NCBI GenBank assembly: GCA_910584405.1 | Contig: CAJUAL010000001.1 | Span: forward strand, 333,602-397,601 | Length of the DNA stretch: 64,000 bases | From: an uncultured Vampirovibrio sp. | GTDB taxonomy: Bacteria > Cyanobacteriota > Vampirovibrionia > Gastranaerophilales > Gastranaerophilaceae | Direction: 5' to 3' | In this document: piece after piece, positions 25,185 through 33,611 of the stretch | How positions within the stretch are numbered: position 1 is the first letter of the stretch | Layout of the letters: each line of letters opens with the position of its first letter | Program-made: the position numbers and the translations under genes | Notes under the pieces: model-generated | The model's input: only the letters and a program-made list of their open reading frames with translations | Told to the model about the DNA's origin: nothing | Database searches by the model: none

Positions 25185-25529
25185 CTAGTTATTAATAATT
25201 TCAAGACCTTTTTGAGCCTGACGCAGAAGCCCGTAATAATATTCCAGTTCCTGTTCTGATTTTGCTTCATTCAGGATTTGTAGGGATTTTAAATAGAAAG
25301 GACTGTCGTTGGTTTGTAACGCTCCTAAATCCAGTCCTACATCTTCGATTTTCAGGTTAAGAGCATTTAAAATTTTGTTTAGTGTTTTGTAGGTTGGAAA
25401 GTATACGCCTGTTTCAATCTTGGAAATATGTTTTTCGTTTATTCCTGCAAGTTCGGCTAATGCTTCTTGGGTAAGATTTTTAGATTTCCTTACCTGTTTA
25501 AGTTTTTGACCAAAACTGTTTTTTGCCAT
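25185..25529 (-). CDS. XRE-family HTH regulator (module 3)
   Basis: A 114-residue protein: HTH at residues 6-62 (LKQVRKSKNLTQEALAELAG, INEKHISKIETGVYFPT, LNKILNALNLKIEDV) and a helical tail (NEAKSEQELEYYYGLLRQAQ) that may dimerise or sense a ligand. GGAGGATGTA precedes the ATG. It is head-to-head with the prepilin at 25689, 159 bp apart, continuing the module pattern. Confidence 0.92.
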   Translation of the reverse strand: MAKNSFGQKLKQVRKSKNLTQEALAELAGINEKHISKIETGVYFPTYKTLNKILNALNLKIEDVGLDLGALQTNDSPFYLKSLQILNEAKSEQELEYYYGLLRQAQKGLEIINN

Positions 25530-25688
25530 TACATCCTCCGTTTTTATAATATTAAGAATTTTGTGAAGAAAAATATACAGCGGGTGATGTTAATTTTTGT
25601 ATTAATTTTCGTAGATTAAAGGATAGTTTTATGCGTTTAAATGATATTATTAGGTTGTGCTATATTACATAATCTGATAAGAGAGGAT

Positions 25689-26519
25689 ATGATGAAACAA
25701 AATGGTTTTACGTTGGCAGAAGGTGCTACGCACGTAGCTCTGCAATCGGTATTTTCTAAAGCAGGCTTCACTTTAGCTGAGGTTTTAATTACTCTCGGCA
25801 TAATTGGTGTTGTTGCCGCGATGACTATTCCGAATTTGATTCAAAATTATCAGGAAAAGATGTTTGTTAATAAGTTAAATCAGAGTTACAGCCAGTTATT
25901 ACAAGCGTTTCGTTTAATGGTAGATGAATATGGAACAATTGACACTTGGACTGATGATACTGATGAACGTAAAGCTTTGGTATATGAGCGTTTGCCGCAG
26001 TTTATAAAAATTTCTTCTTGTGACAGGTGGAAATGTTTAGGAAAGTCTTATACACTGGAAGGTGATGTGAAATCATCTCGCAATCTTGCTTACGAGTCAG
26101 ATCCATACTCTATGCAAAATGGCTCGGTATTGGTTTTCCCAACCCGATATGCGGCTATGTCAGGTGAATGTACTCAGAATATGGCAATGGATCAAAGTTT
26201 TAATACAGATCACTCAGGACAAGTATTCTGGGGTACATATATGCAAGGCTGCGGGAAATTTTATGTTGATTTAAACGGTTCATCAGGACCAAATATTTTT
26301 AATTTTGATACATTTTTATTTAAAATAGTTAAAGATGGAATCGTGCCGGCAGGAGGTTCAAAAGAAAATATTTGGACAGACACATTTTCTCAGTGTCTGG
26401 GAACAGAATCAAAAGGGCATTTTCCGGGATATTGCACTGCGTGGGTTATTGAAAATAAAAACATGGATTATCGGCATTGTAAAAACTTAAGCTGGACAGG
26501 CAGTCGAAGCTGTAGATAA
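25689..26519 (+). CDS. Type IV prepilin-like protein with duplicated cleavage motif (module 3)
   Basis: A 276-residue protein starting at ATG 25689, chosen for GAGAGG 3-8 bases upstream. The N-terminus reads MMKQNGFTLAEG, then about 20 residues, then KAGFTLAEVLITLGIIGVVA: the G-FTLAE site occurs twice. Between them is GATHVALQSVFSKA, whose DNA contains the palindrome GCTACGCACGTAGC-like stretch (25725-25740). Only the second copy is followed by the hydrophobic helix. The C-terminus has CGKFYVDLNGSSGPNIFNFD and a Cys-rich CTAWVIENKNMDYRHCKNLSW tail related to 17323-18084. Confidence 0.88.
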   Translation: MMKQNGFTLAEGATHVALQSVFSKAGFTLAEVLITLGIIGVVAAMTIPNLIQNYQEKMFVNKLNQSYSQLLQAFRLMVDEYGTIDTWTDDTDERKALVYERLPQFIKISSCDRWKCLGKSYTLEGDVKSSRNLAYESDPYSMQNGSVLVFPTRYAAMSGECTQNMAMDQSFNTDHSGQVFWGTYMQGCGKFYVDLNGSSGPNIFNFDTFLFKIVKDGIVPAGGSKENIWTDTFSQCLGTESKGHFPGYCTAWVIENKNMDYRHCKNLSWTGSRSCR

Positions 26520-26564
26520 GGTTGTTAAAATTTTATAATCATTTGCGCTGATTAAATCTTGGTG

Positions 26565-26570
26565 TAAAAT
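26565..26570 (+). promoter_or_regulatory. -10 box of recG, leaderless start
   Basis: TAAAAT 6 bases before ATG 26577, with TTGCGC (26543-26548) 16 bases upstream of it. There is no Shine-Dalgarno between -10 and ATG. Confidence 0.55.
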
Positions 26571-26576
26571 CGTATT

Positions 26577-28970
26577 ATGGTTGATAATCTTGATAAAATA
26601 AAAGCTGCAATAGATATTGAGGTAAAATATCGTTATATAGATATTCATGGTAAAACGCAGAAATTTTCAAGTTTTATCAAAAATGAAGCAAAGAAAAATT
26701 ACAAAAAATCAAAAAAAAATCCTCGCTGGGCGGTTGTAGTTGAGGCTTTTGATGTTTATCCGTATGCATCTGTTCCCGAGCGTCGAAAATCTATTGAACA
26801 TTTGATAAAGACTATTAAAGCCGATTTACAACAGGAAGCTCAGGAAAAGAAAGAAGAAGAAAATATGCAGCTTCAGCGCCTTAAGCACCCGTCAGAAGTT
26901 GATGTTATGTATATCAAAGGTGTCGGGCCAAAGGTTGCGTATAAATTTAATAAACTCGGGATTTTTACGGCTCAAGACTTGATGATGTATTTCCCGAAAA
27001 AACATATTGATTATTCTTCAAGAACTCTTATAAAGAATCTGCAGGAAGGTCAAACTACTTCGGTTTTCGGGTATATAAAATCAGTTTCAACTTTTAACAC
27101 TCGCAATAACCTTTCAGTGACAAGGGTTGTCATAGCTGATGAAAGCGGTCGTTTTGAATTGAGCTTTTTTAACGCTAAGGGAAACCGTTATCTTTTAGAA
27201 CGTATGAAAGCCCAATTCCCCGTAAATTCAGGGATTATGGTATCGGGAGTTGTGAAGTTTAACTCTTACAACAATCAACTGACAATGGATAAGCCGACAT
27301 ATTCTATTATGAGCGGTGATTTTATGGATGACAGCAAGAATAATTTGAATGTTGCAAGAATTGTTCCGATTTACACCGTTTGTGAAGGTTTAAGTATTAA
27401 AACCCTGCGAAAAGCTATATTTAATGCGGTTGAACTTTATAAAAACGATATTAAAAATATTATCCCTGATGAAATTCGAAATCGCTTAGGTCTAATGGAT
27501 AAAAAAGAAGCGGTTGAACAGATTCATTTTCCTGATTCGATGAGTAATTTAGATAGAGCAAGGTTTTCGTTGGTTTTTGAAGAGTTATTTCTTGTTCAGT
27601 TAAAGCTTATCAGATTGCGGGAAATGACGTCTAAAAACACATCTTCATATGCTCTTAAAGTTCATACAGACGGGCTTGTACAGCAGTTTATTAAGAGTTT
27701 GCCGTTTGAATTAACCTCTGGGCAAAAACAGGCTGTGAATGAAATTCTTAACGATATGGATTCAGGCAGTCCTATGCAAAGGCTTTTACAGGGTGATGTT
27801 GGCAGCGGAAAGACTGTTGTTGCAACGATTATGCTTCTTGCAGCTATTGAAAACGGTTATCAGGGAGCTTTAATGGCTCCGACCGAAATCCTTGCCCAGC
27901 AGCATTACAATAACCTTATTCAGTGGCTTACTCCTATGGGGCTAAGTGTCGGATTATTTTTAGGCAGTCACGGCAAACGGGTTCGCCAAAAGTTTGAAAC
28001 AGATTTGAAAAACGGGCAAACTCATATTGCTGTCGGAACTCATGCTTTAATTCAGGAAAATGTAGAGTTTAATAATCTCGGGGCAATCGTAGTTGATGAA
28101 CAGCATAGATTCGGGGTTAAACAGCGTAATGTCTTAAAGAAAAAATCACAAAATCCGCAAATTTTAACAATGACTGCAACTCCGATTCCGCGAACGTTAG
28201 CATTAACTGTTCACGGGGATTTGGATTTAACGGTTATAAATGAACTGCCAAAAGGCAGAAAACCGATTAAAACATCTTTGACGGGTTCTCATAAAGCTGT
28301 TTGGGATTTGATAAGGCGGGAAGTTGAAGAAGGTCGCCAAGCTTATGTTGTTTACCCTCTGATTGATGAGAGTGAAACATTATCAGCCAAAGCTGCGACA
28401 ATAGAAGCTGAACGATTACAAAATGAAGTCTTTCCTCAGTTTAAGATAGGGTTGTTGCACGGAAAACTTAAAAATGACGAAAAAGATGAAGTGATGAAAG
28501 ACTTTAAAGACGGTAAGTATAATATTTTAGTTTCCACAACCGTTGTTGAAGTCGGGGTTGATGTTCCTAATGCTACTGTTATGGTTATTGAAAACGCCGA
28601 AAGATTCGGACTTTCTCAGCTTCACCAGTTAAGAGGCCGTGTCGGACGTAATTCCCTGCAATCTTATTGTGTTTTAATAACGTCTTCCCGCTCGCAGGAA
28701 ACCAGAGAGCGTTTAAGTATAATGACAGAAACCAACGACGGGTTTGTTATAGCCGAAAAAGATTTACAGCTTCGCGGTCCGGGAGAATTTTTGGGAACAC
28801 GCCAGAGCGGTTTGCCTGATTTAATTATTTCAGATATTGTGCGCGATGCTAAAATTTTAGAACTTGCAAGAAATGAAGCGATTGATTTTGTTAATAATAA
28901 CAATATAGAAGATTATCCGAATCTGAAAAACGTAACTTCTTTAGAAATGTTTACGGGGCTGGATATTTAG
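26577..28970 (+). CDS. recG: ATP-dependent DNA helicase RecG
   Basis: A 797-residue helicase that regresses stalled forks. An N-terminal extension of about 110 residues precedes the wedge (YIKGVGPKVAYKFNKLGI, HIDYSSRTLIKNL, OB fold to about residue 260). Helicase motifs: LQGDVGSGKTVVATIMLLAA (I), APTEILAQQH (Ia), VDEQHRFG (II), TMTATPIPRT (III), STTVVEVGVDVPNAT (V), QLRGRVGR (VI). The extension resembles that of cyanobacterial RecG, in keeping with the suggested lineage. Likely leaderless (see -10 at 26565). Confidence 0.96.
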   Translation: MVDNLDKIKAAIDIEVKYRYIDIHGKTQKFSSFIKNEAKKNYKKSKKNPRWAVVVEAFDVYPYASVPERRKSIEHLIKTIKADLQQEAQEKKEEENMQLQRLKHPSEVDVMYIKGVGPKVAYKFNKLGIFTAQDLMMYFPKKHIDYSSRTLIKNLQEGQTTSVFGYIKSVSTFNTRNNLSVTRVVIADESGRFELSFFNAKGNRYLLERMKAQFPVNSGIMVSGVVKFNSYNNQLTMDKPTYSIMSGDFMDDSKNNLNVARIVPIYTVCEGLSIKTLRKAIFNAVELYKNDIKNIIPDEIRNRLGLMDKKEAVEQIHFPDSMSNLDRARFSLVFEELFLVQLKLIRLREMTSKNTSSYALKVHTDGLVQQFIKSLPFELTSGQKQAVNEILNDMDSGSPMQRLLQGDVGSGKTVVATIMLLAAIENGYQGALMAPTEILAQQHYNNLIQWLTPMGLSVGLFLGSHGKRVRQKFETDLKNGQTHIAVGTHALIQENVEFNNLGAIVVDEQHRFGVKQRNVLKKKSQNPQILTMTATPIPRTLALTVHGDLDLTVINELPKGRKPIKTSLTGSHKAVWDLIRREVEEGRQAYVVYPLIDESETLSAKAATIEAERLQNEVFPQFKIGLLHGKLKNDEKDEVMKDFKDGKYNILVSTTVVEVGVDVPNATVMVIENAERFGLSQLHQLRGRVGRNSLQSYCVLITSSRSQETRERLSIMTETNDGFVIAEKDLQLRGPGEFLGTRQSGLPDLIISDIVRDAKILELARNEAIDFVNNNNIEDYPNLKNVTSLEMFTGLDI

Positions 28971-28980
28971 AGTAAATTTT

Positions 28981-29658
28981 TTATTTAAACGGATACCCAT
29001 CAGGAATTGTCCAGCCGTTTTCTCTTATCCATGCGGAACAGTAAAATCCTCTTCCTTCTTTTGAACAGTCTTGTTTTATTACTTCATGACTTAACCCTGC
29101 GCCGTATGGTATAACTGAATTTGAGTTTTCATCCCTAAGGAAAAAGAAAATATCTTTTCCGAACTGATTAGGTTTGTCTTTTCCGTTAATGTCTATGATG
29201 ATTATTATATTATTATCACCAACGATTTCGCCTAAGTCTGTGTTTATGTAGCCGAATGTATACACAATTCCGTCAATTCCGAGAAATGGTGTTCTGCCTC
29301 CGTAATTCGGGCCGCCGTAAGAGCCGACACTATTATTCATATATTTCCATACTGTGCCTGCTTTATATCCGCATTTTTGAACGGGATTACAGGTTTGCAT
29401 TACTTTTGTGTAGGGTTTTATGTATCTTGTTATAAATTCTTCCTGATCTTTAAGTTTTTCCCAGGTTGAAAATTCTCCGTTTTCGTTTTCGGATAGTCTT
29501 ATAAGCTGGTTTAGAGTTGATATTGCTTTTACAAGTTTTGTGGCAGTTTGTTTCTTTTGATGATTTGTAATAAGGGTTGGTATTGTCATTGCCGCAACAA
29601 TCCCGATTATGCCAAGAGTGATAAGTGTCTCAGCCAGTGTAAAACCTTTCAGTTTCAT
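28981..29658 (-). CDS. Type IV prepilin-like protein (module 4)
   Basis: A 225-residue prepilin: MKLKG|FTLAETLITLGIIGIVAAMTI with Gly at -1 and Glu5. Body: FITRYIKPYTKVMQTCNPV, a Gly/Tyr-rich stretch, IIIDINGKDKPNQFGKDIFF (the shared motif) and YCSAWIRENGW near the end, lacking the last Cys-rich segment of 17323. GGAG precedes the ATG. Head-to-head with the XRE gene at 29746 with 87 bp between; convergent with recG. Confidence 0.92.
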   Translation of the reverse strand: MKLKGFTLAETLITLGIIGIVAAMTIPTLITNHQKKQTATKLVKAISTLNQLIRLSENENGEFSTWEKLKDQEEFITRYIKPYTKVMQTCNPVQKCGYKAGTVWKYMNNSVGSYGGPNYGGRTPFLGIDGIVYTFGYINTDLGEIVGDNNIIIIIDINGKDKPNQFGKDIFFFLRDENSNSVIPYGAGLSHEVIKQDCSKEGRGFYCSAWIRENGWTIPDGYPFK

Positions 29659-29670
29659 ATATTCTCCAAT

Positions 29671-29744
29671 TATAACTTATAACACAATATATAATAATTT
29701 ATAACATAATACAAGTTATAAGTCAAAGTTTATAAAATTATAAC
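29671..29744. promoter_or_regulatory. Repeated TATAAC boxes between prepilin and XRE, module 4
   Basis: TATAAC occurs at 29671-29676, 29678-29683, 29700-29705 and 29739-29744, and inverted as GTTATA at 29715-29720. ACTTATAAC (29675-29683) and GTTATAAGT (29715-29723) form a 9-bp inverted pair 31 bp apart. This density in 87 bp suggests a multi-site operator for the divergent XRE protein, although AT-richness inflates chance matches. Confidence 0.5.
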
Positions 29745-29745
29745 T

Positions 29746-29970
29746 ATGAATAAATCACAGTTATTAAAACTTTTCGGAAAAAATGTTAAAATCGAACGAA
29801 TAAAACAGGATTTAACACAGGAACAGCTTGCCGAGAAAATGGATGTCAGCCAGAATTATATTGCCTGTATTGAGTCAGGACGGCAAAATATGTCATTGGG
29901 CAAAATTCTTGAGTTGTCTGAGGTTTTGGGTGTGGATATCGAAAAATTGTTAAAGTTTTCTAATACATAA
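29746..29970 (+). CDS. Small XRE-family HTH regulator (module 4)
   Basis: A 74-residue HTH protein: LFGKNVKIERIKQDLTQEQL, AEKMDVSQNYIACIESGRQN and LGKILELSEVLGVDIEKLL. It has no tail beyond the HTH. TAAAAT (29733-29738) lies 7 bases before the ATG, suggesting a leaderless message. Divergent from the prepilin 28981-29658; its last 11 bases overlap the convergent YjbQ gene. Confidence 0.9.
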   Translation: MNKSQLLKLFGKNVKIERIKQDLTQEQLAEKMDVSQNYIACIESGRQNMSLGKILELSEVLGVDIEKLLKFSNT

Positions 29971-30376
29971 TTTGAACATTAACCTGACGGGCGCGGGCTT
30001 TGTTATCAAAATCAATAAGTACAACTTGCTGCCATTGACCAAGCTGTAAGACTCCGTCAATCAGCGGAACGTGGGTTGAATTTCCTACGATTGATGCTCG
30101 AACGTGGGCGTAACCGTTTCCGTCATGCCACATCTCGTCGTGATGATATTGTGCGTTTATGGGAGCGATTTTTTCTAAAGCTTCGGGTAAATCTACAAGC
30201 AACCCCGGTTCAAATTCAATATTTGTAACAGATACCGTACTGCCTTGTGCGTAAATAAAAACTACGGCGTTTTGCAGTTGGTGATTGTAAACGACATTAC
30301 GAATTTGCGGTGTAATATCGATAATATCCGTGTTTCCCTTAGTGTGTACTGTGAAAACGTCATTAATAATTGTCAT
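29960..30376 (-). CDS. YjbQ/UPF0047 family protein
   Basis: A 138-residue single-domain protein of the secondary thiamine-phosphate synthase (YjbQ, UPF0047) family. The block NATSV-type YAQGSTVSVTNIEFEPGLL, MWHDGNGYAHVRASIVGNS and LGQWQQVVLIDFDNKARARQ are the family's conserved segments, with the His and Glu residues that bind metal. The in vivo function is not settled. It overlaps the XRE gene by 11 bases, tail to tail. Confidence 0.93.
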   Translation of the reverse strand: MTIINDVFTVHTKGNTDIIDITPQIRNVVYNHQLQNAVVFIYAQGSTVSVTNIEFEPGLLVDLPEALEKIAPINAQYHHDEMWHDGNGYAHVRASIVGNSTHVPLIDGVLQLGQWQQVVLIDFDNKARARQVNVQIMY

Positions 30377-30502
30377 GATTAAACATATACCCCTTTTTCC
30401 TTATTATACTACGAAAAAATTTAAGCAAAGAGGGGGTTAAAGATTATTTATCCCTGAATAAATCTTTAACCTTGACAAATTATATTGGTGCTCAATAATT
30501 AC

Positions 30503-30554
30503 CCCTTACGGGAAGGACTAACATTGATAGATTCTGAGTCAAGCTCAGAATGAC
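30503..30554. repeat. Palindromic repeat family B, partial copy
   Basis: Right half only: CTTACGGGAAGGACTAACAT TGATAGATTCTGAGTCAAGC TCAGAATGAC. It lacks the left hairpin. It lies upstream of YjbQ and downstream of rsmG on the minus strand. A 10-bp inverted repeat GGGGGTAAAT (30556-30565) / ATTTACCCCC (30607-30616) follows and may act as the rsmG terminator. Confidence 0.7.
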
Positions 30555-30604
30555 TGGGGGTAAATGTTCAGAATAAATGACCCGGCTGCTTAGCTGCCAA
30601 GCCG

Positions 30605-31198
30605 TTATTTACCCCCCTGAATGACAATAAGATTTCTTGTGTGTTCTTCCTCTAGCGGAAGTGAGTATTCCATAATCTCAACGATTTTTGCGTTATATTT
30701 TTTTAGAATTTTTTGAGCATCAGCAATTTCTTCAGGGGTTTTGCGTGATTTATATGCAACAAAATATCCGCCTTTCTTTAGTTTTGGCAGGGCGTATTCA
30801 CAAATTTTGTCTAATCTTGAAACAGCACGCGATGTGATTACTTCAAATTTTCCGTCAAGGTTTTCAATACGTGAACAAACGGGGTTAAGGTTTTTTAGCC
30901 CGAGTTTTTCTCCAAACGCACTTACTGCACGGATTTTTTTTGCGATACTGTCAACTGCCGTAACTTTTATTTCAGGATAAGTTAATGCAATGGGAACTGA
31001 CGGGAATCCTCCGCCTGTTCCGATATCCAGCAGGGTTTTCGGAGTTGTGTACTTTTCAAAAAATGATGAAATTGCCAGAGAATCAAAGATGTGTTTTTCC
31101 CATAAAAATTTTTCGTCGTTTTTTGAAATTAAGTTCACTTTGGAATTTTCTTCCAAAAATATTTCCATGTATTTGTTATAAAATTCTTTAGTTTCCAT
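30605..31198 (-). CDS. rsmG: 16S rRNA (guanine(527)-N7)-methyltransferase RsmG
   Basis: A 197-residue SAM-dependent methyltransferase. NLISKNDEKFLWEKHIFDSL and LLDIGTGGGFPSVPIALTYP (SAM motif I) identify RsmG/GidB, followed by KLGLKNLNPVCSRIE and ITSRAVSRLDKI. Loss of this enzyme gives low-level streptomycin resistance in other bacteria. Its first 11 bases overlap the end of the upstream STAND-TPR gene, so they are cotranscribed. Confidence 0.95.
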   Translation of the reverse strand: METKEFYNKYMEIFLEENSKVNLISKNDEKFLWEKHIFDSLAISSFFEKYTTPKTLLDIGTGGGFPSVPIALTYPEIKVTAVDSIAKKIRAVSAFGEKLGLKNLNPVCSRIENLDGKFEVITSRAVSRLDKICEYALPKLKKGGYFVAYKSRKTPEEIADAQKILKKYNAKIVEIMEYSLPLEEEHTRNLIVIQGGK

Positions 31199-33605
31199 AT
31201 TTATCCTGATATATTTTAAGTGTTTGTTGAGGTGTACGTTTTTTAATATCGTCTAATCTTGATTTTATTTTATCAAGGTTATCTTTTGAAAAAGTTGTTT
31301 TTGCAATATTGTAAGCTTCTATTGCATATTTGTAGGCATTTTCGTTATCACGTCTTAGGAAGTAATAATCGCAAAGTTCTAAGGATGCGTTTGCAATATA
31401 AAATACTTCATTCAGATTTTTTGCATAATCAAGTGATTTATTTAAATATTCAAGTGATTTTAAATCATCGGTTCCCGCAAAAATTTCAGCCAAATGTATT
31501 GCACTGTTGTATAAACCGTTATAATTTTTCATCATTGTATCGATTTTAATACTTTCTGTGTAATATTTCAGTGCATATTTAGTTTGACCTGCTTCATCAT
31601 AAAGCTGAGCAAGGTTTGATAATGCCATTGAAAGATAGGTATTTGTTTTTGGGTTTTGGTTTATATCAACACATTTTTTGTAGTAAAGAACGGCTGTTTT
31701 AATATCTTCAACTTCATCGCAGGCTGCTGCGTATTTGTAATATAATTCTGCAACTGTAGATTTATCGGTATTCGGTTCTATAAGTGCGATTGATTTTTGA
31801 TAGTAGTTGTATTCAAGATTAATATCATCTGTTAATTTTGCACAAGCCATGTTTACTTTTATTGCAAGTTCGTTTGGTAAATCTTTAACCTTTTCTAACT
31901 CATTGAGAATAAATCTTGCATTTTCCTGTTTGTACATCAGGTAGTAAATATTAGCAATTTCAAGCTTAATTTCATAAACTTTTTCATTATTAGAAGCATT
32001 TACATAAAAATCCTGAGCCTGAGTATAATATTCAAGCGCTTCATAAAGGTCTGACAGGTTTTGGTAAGCTTTTGCAAGTTTTACATAAATTGACGGGAGG
32101 AAGGTATAGAAATTGTCATCGTCAGTTTTTGTCAATGCACTTTGATAAAGCATAACCGCATGTTTATAGTTGTATGAATTTTCGGCTTGTCTTGCAAGGT
32201 TCAAAAGCTGCTGCAGAGGCATTGAATTGCTTTCTTGTTCCAGTTTTGAGTCTTCAACGGTTGTTACTACAAAATCTTTTATTGAATCTGCAATATTATC
32301 AAGCACTGCTTCATCTTCAATAATAAAGCTTATTTTATTGATTTTTTCTTCTTTTGTTTCTTCAACTTTTTCTACAACAGGAGCGGTTGTCGGCTGAACT
32401 TGTTCTTCTATAGTGATTTCAGGTGCCGATACTTGTAATTGAAGTATTGCTTTCGGATTTGGTACAGGTTTTTTCGGTAAGAACATTGTGTGATATTCTA
32501 TTTCGTTGCGCATAGTTTGGCGCGAAAGTTTTAAATCCCGTTCCAAAGGTTTTAGCGGAAGCTGGGTGTTATATAAATCAATACAGGCACTGTGAAGTTT
32601 TACCATAACGTTTTCAGGTATCTGGTTTTCAAGAAAATACCTAAATTCATCTTTTAAGTACAAACATTCACCGTCAACTGCCAAAATAGAGTTATTAACA
32701 AAAAATATCACCTTGCCTTCATCAAATAAATGAAGAGATTTGATAAGGTTTATGTGAATAGGGATTCTCATAACCGTAAGAAGTCTGAAAAGGTGAGCGC
32801 TTATCGGGTCAACAAGAGCCAGAGCTTCTCTTATGATAAATTCTGAGAATTGCATATAACTTTTTGAATACATTTCCAAAAGGTTAACTAAAGATATTTC
32901 TCTGACATTTAAAATGTTAACCGCAAGCCTTATAAGGTTATAATAGCCTTTTGATTGTTTATATAATTCGTTAGACAGTGCTCCGATTTGCTTAATTCCG
33001 TTTGCTCGTAAGTATTTTTCAAATATTTTTTGTGAAAACGGTAAAGTTGTCGTCTGTAAAAATTCAATATCGCTAAATTCATCTGCCTGTAATGCTTTTG
33101 AAATTATAATTACTTTAATGTTGGGGAATTTTGTAAGATGTTTTACAAAATTTATCACATCTTGTTTGTTTTCTTTTATAATCGTATCGAATGAATCCAA
33201 TATAACTAATGTCGGATTAGTTATTGTATTAAAGTAGGAGTTAATTTTTTGAGTGAAGTTTTCAACTTTAATCTTAGGCGGTGTAATTTTACCCATAAGC
33301 GTATATGTTCTGAAGTGTTCAAAGAAACTCAATAACATATCGTCTAAGATAGTTGTTTCAAGGCAGGTATAGTTTAGTATAACTGAGTTCGGATTTATTG
33401 AATAATTTATTGCAAAATTAACAACCTGAGATTTTCCGCTGCCTTTGAATCCGTTGACCAAAAGTAAAGGTTTTTCATCATCTAACAAAAACTCACAAAT
33501 CTCTTCGATTTGTCTTTCATTGTTTTCAAGAAGGCACAAATCAGCAGGATATTCTTTTGGAATTTCCTTTAGGTTAATAGGTTTATCAATAAAATCAAAT
33601 CTCAT
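31188..33605 (-). CDS. STAND-type P-loop ATPase with TPR repeats
   Basis: An 805-residue cytosolic protein. An AAA/STAND module covers about residues 25-350: Walker A GFKGSGKSQVVNF, Walker B LVILDSFD, and a winged-helix-like region after. A Pro/Glu/Val/Thr-rich linker (380-440) leads to 8-9 TPR units (about 450-790: YNYKHAVMLYQSALTKTDDD, LYEALEYYTQAQDFYVNAS, KYALKYYTESIKID). Signal-transducing scaffolds have this form; the ligand is unknown. It overlaps rsmG downstream and starts 6 bases after the GGDEF gene upstream, so it may act with that c-di-GMP protein. Confidence 0.88.
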   Translation of the reverse strand: MRFDFIDKPINLKEIPKEYPADLCLLENNERQIEEICEFLLDDEKPLLLVNGFKGSGKSQVVNFAINYSINPNSVILNYTCLETTILDDMLLSFFEHFRTYTLMGKITPPKIKVENFTQKINSYFNTITNPTLVILDSFDTIIKENKQDVINFVKHLTKFPNIKVIIISKALQADEFSDIEFLQTTTLPFSQKIFEKYLRANGIKQIGALSNELYKQSKGYYNLIRLAVNILNVREISLVNLLEMYSKSYMQFSEFIIREALALVDPISAHLFRLLTVMRIPIHINLIKSLHLFDEGKVIFFVNNSILAVDGECLYLKDEFRYFLENQIPENVMVKLHSACIDLYNTQLPLKPLERDLKLSRQTMRNEIEYHTMFLPKKPVPNPKAILQLQVSAPEITIEEQVQPTTAPVVEKVEETKEEKINKISFIIEDEAVLDNIADSIKDFVVTTVEDSKLEQESNSMPLQQLLNLARQAENSYNYKHAVMLYQSALTKTDDDNFYTFLPSIYVKLAKAYQNLSDLYEALEYYTQAQDFYVNASNNEKVYEIKLEIANIYYLMYKQENARFILNELEKVKDLPNELAIKVNMACAKLTDDINLEYNYYQKSIALIEPNTDKSTVAELYYKYAAACDEVEDIKTAVLYYKKCVDINQNPKTNTYLSMALSNLAQLYDEAGQTKYALKYYTESIKIDTMMKNYNGLYNSAIHLAEIFAGTDDLKSLEYLNKSLDYAKNLNEVFYIANASLELCDYYFLRRDNENAYKYAIEAYNIAKTTFSKDNLDKIKSRLDDIKKRTPQQTLKIYQDKYGN

Positions 33606-33611
33606 ATATTC

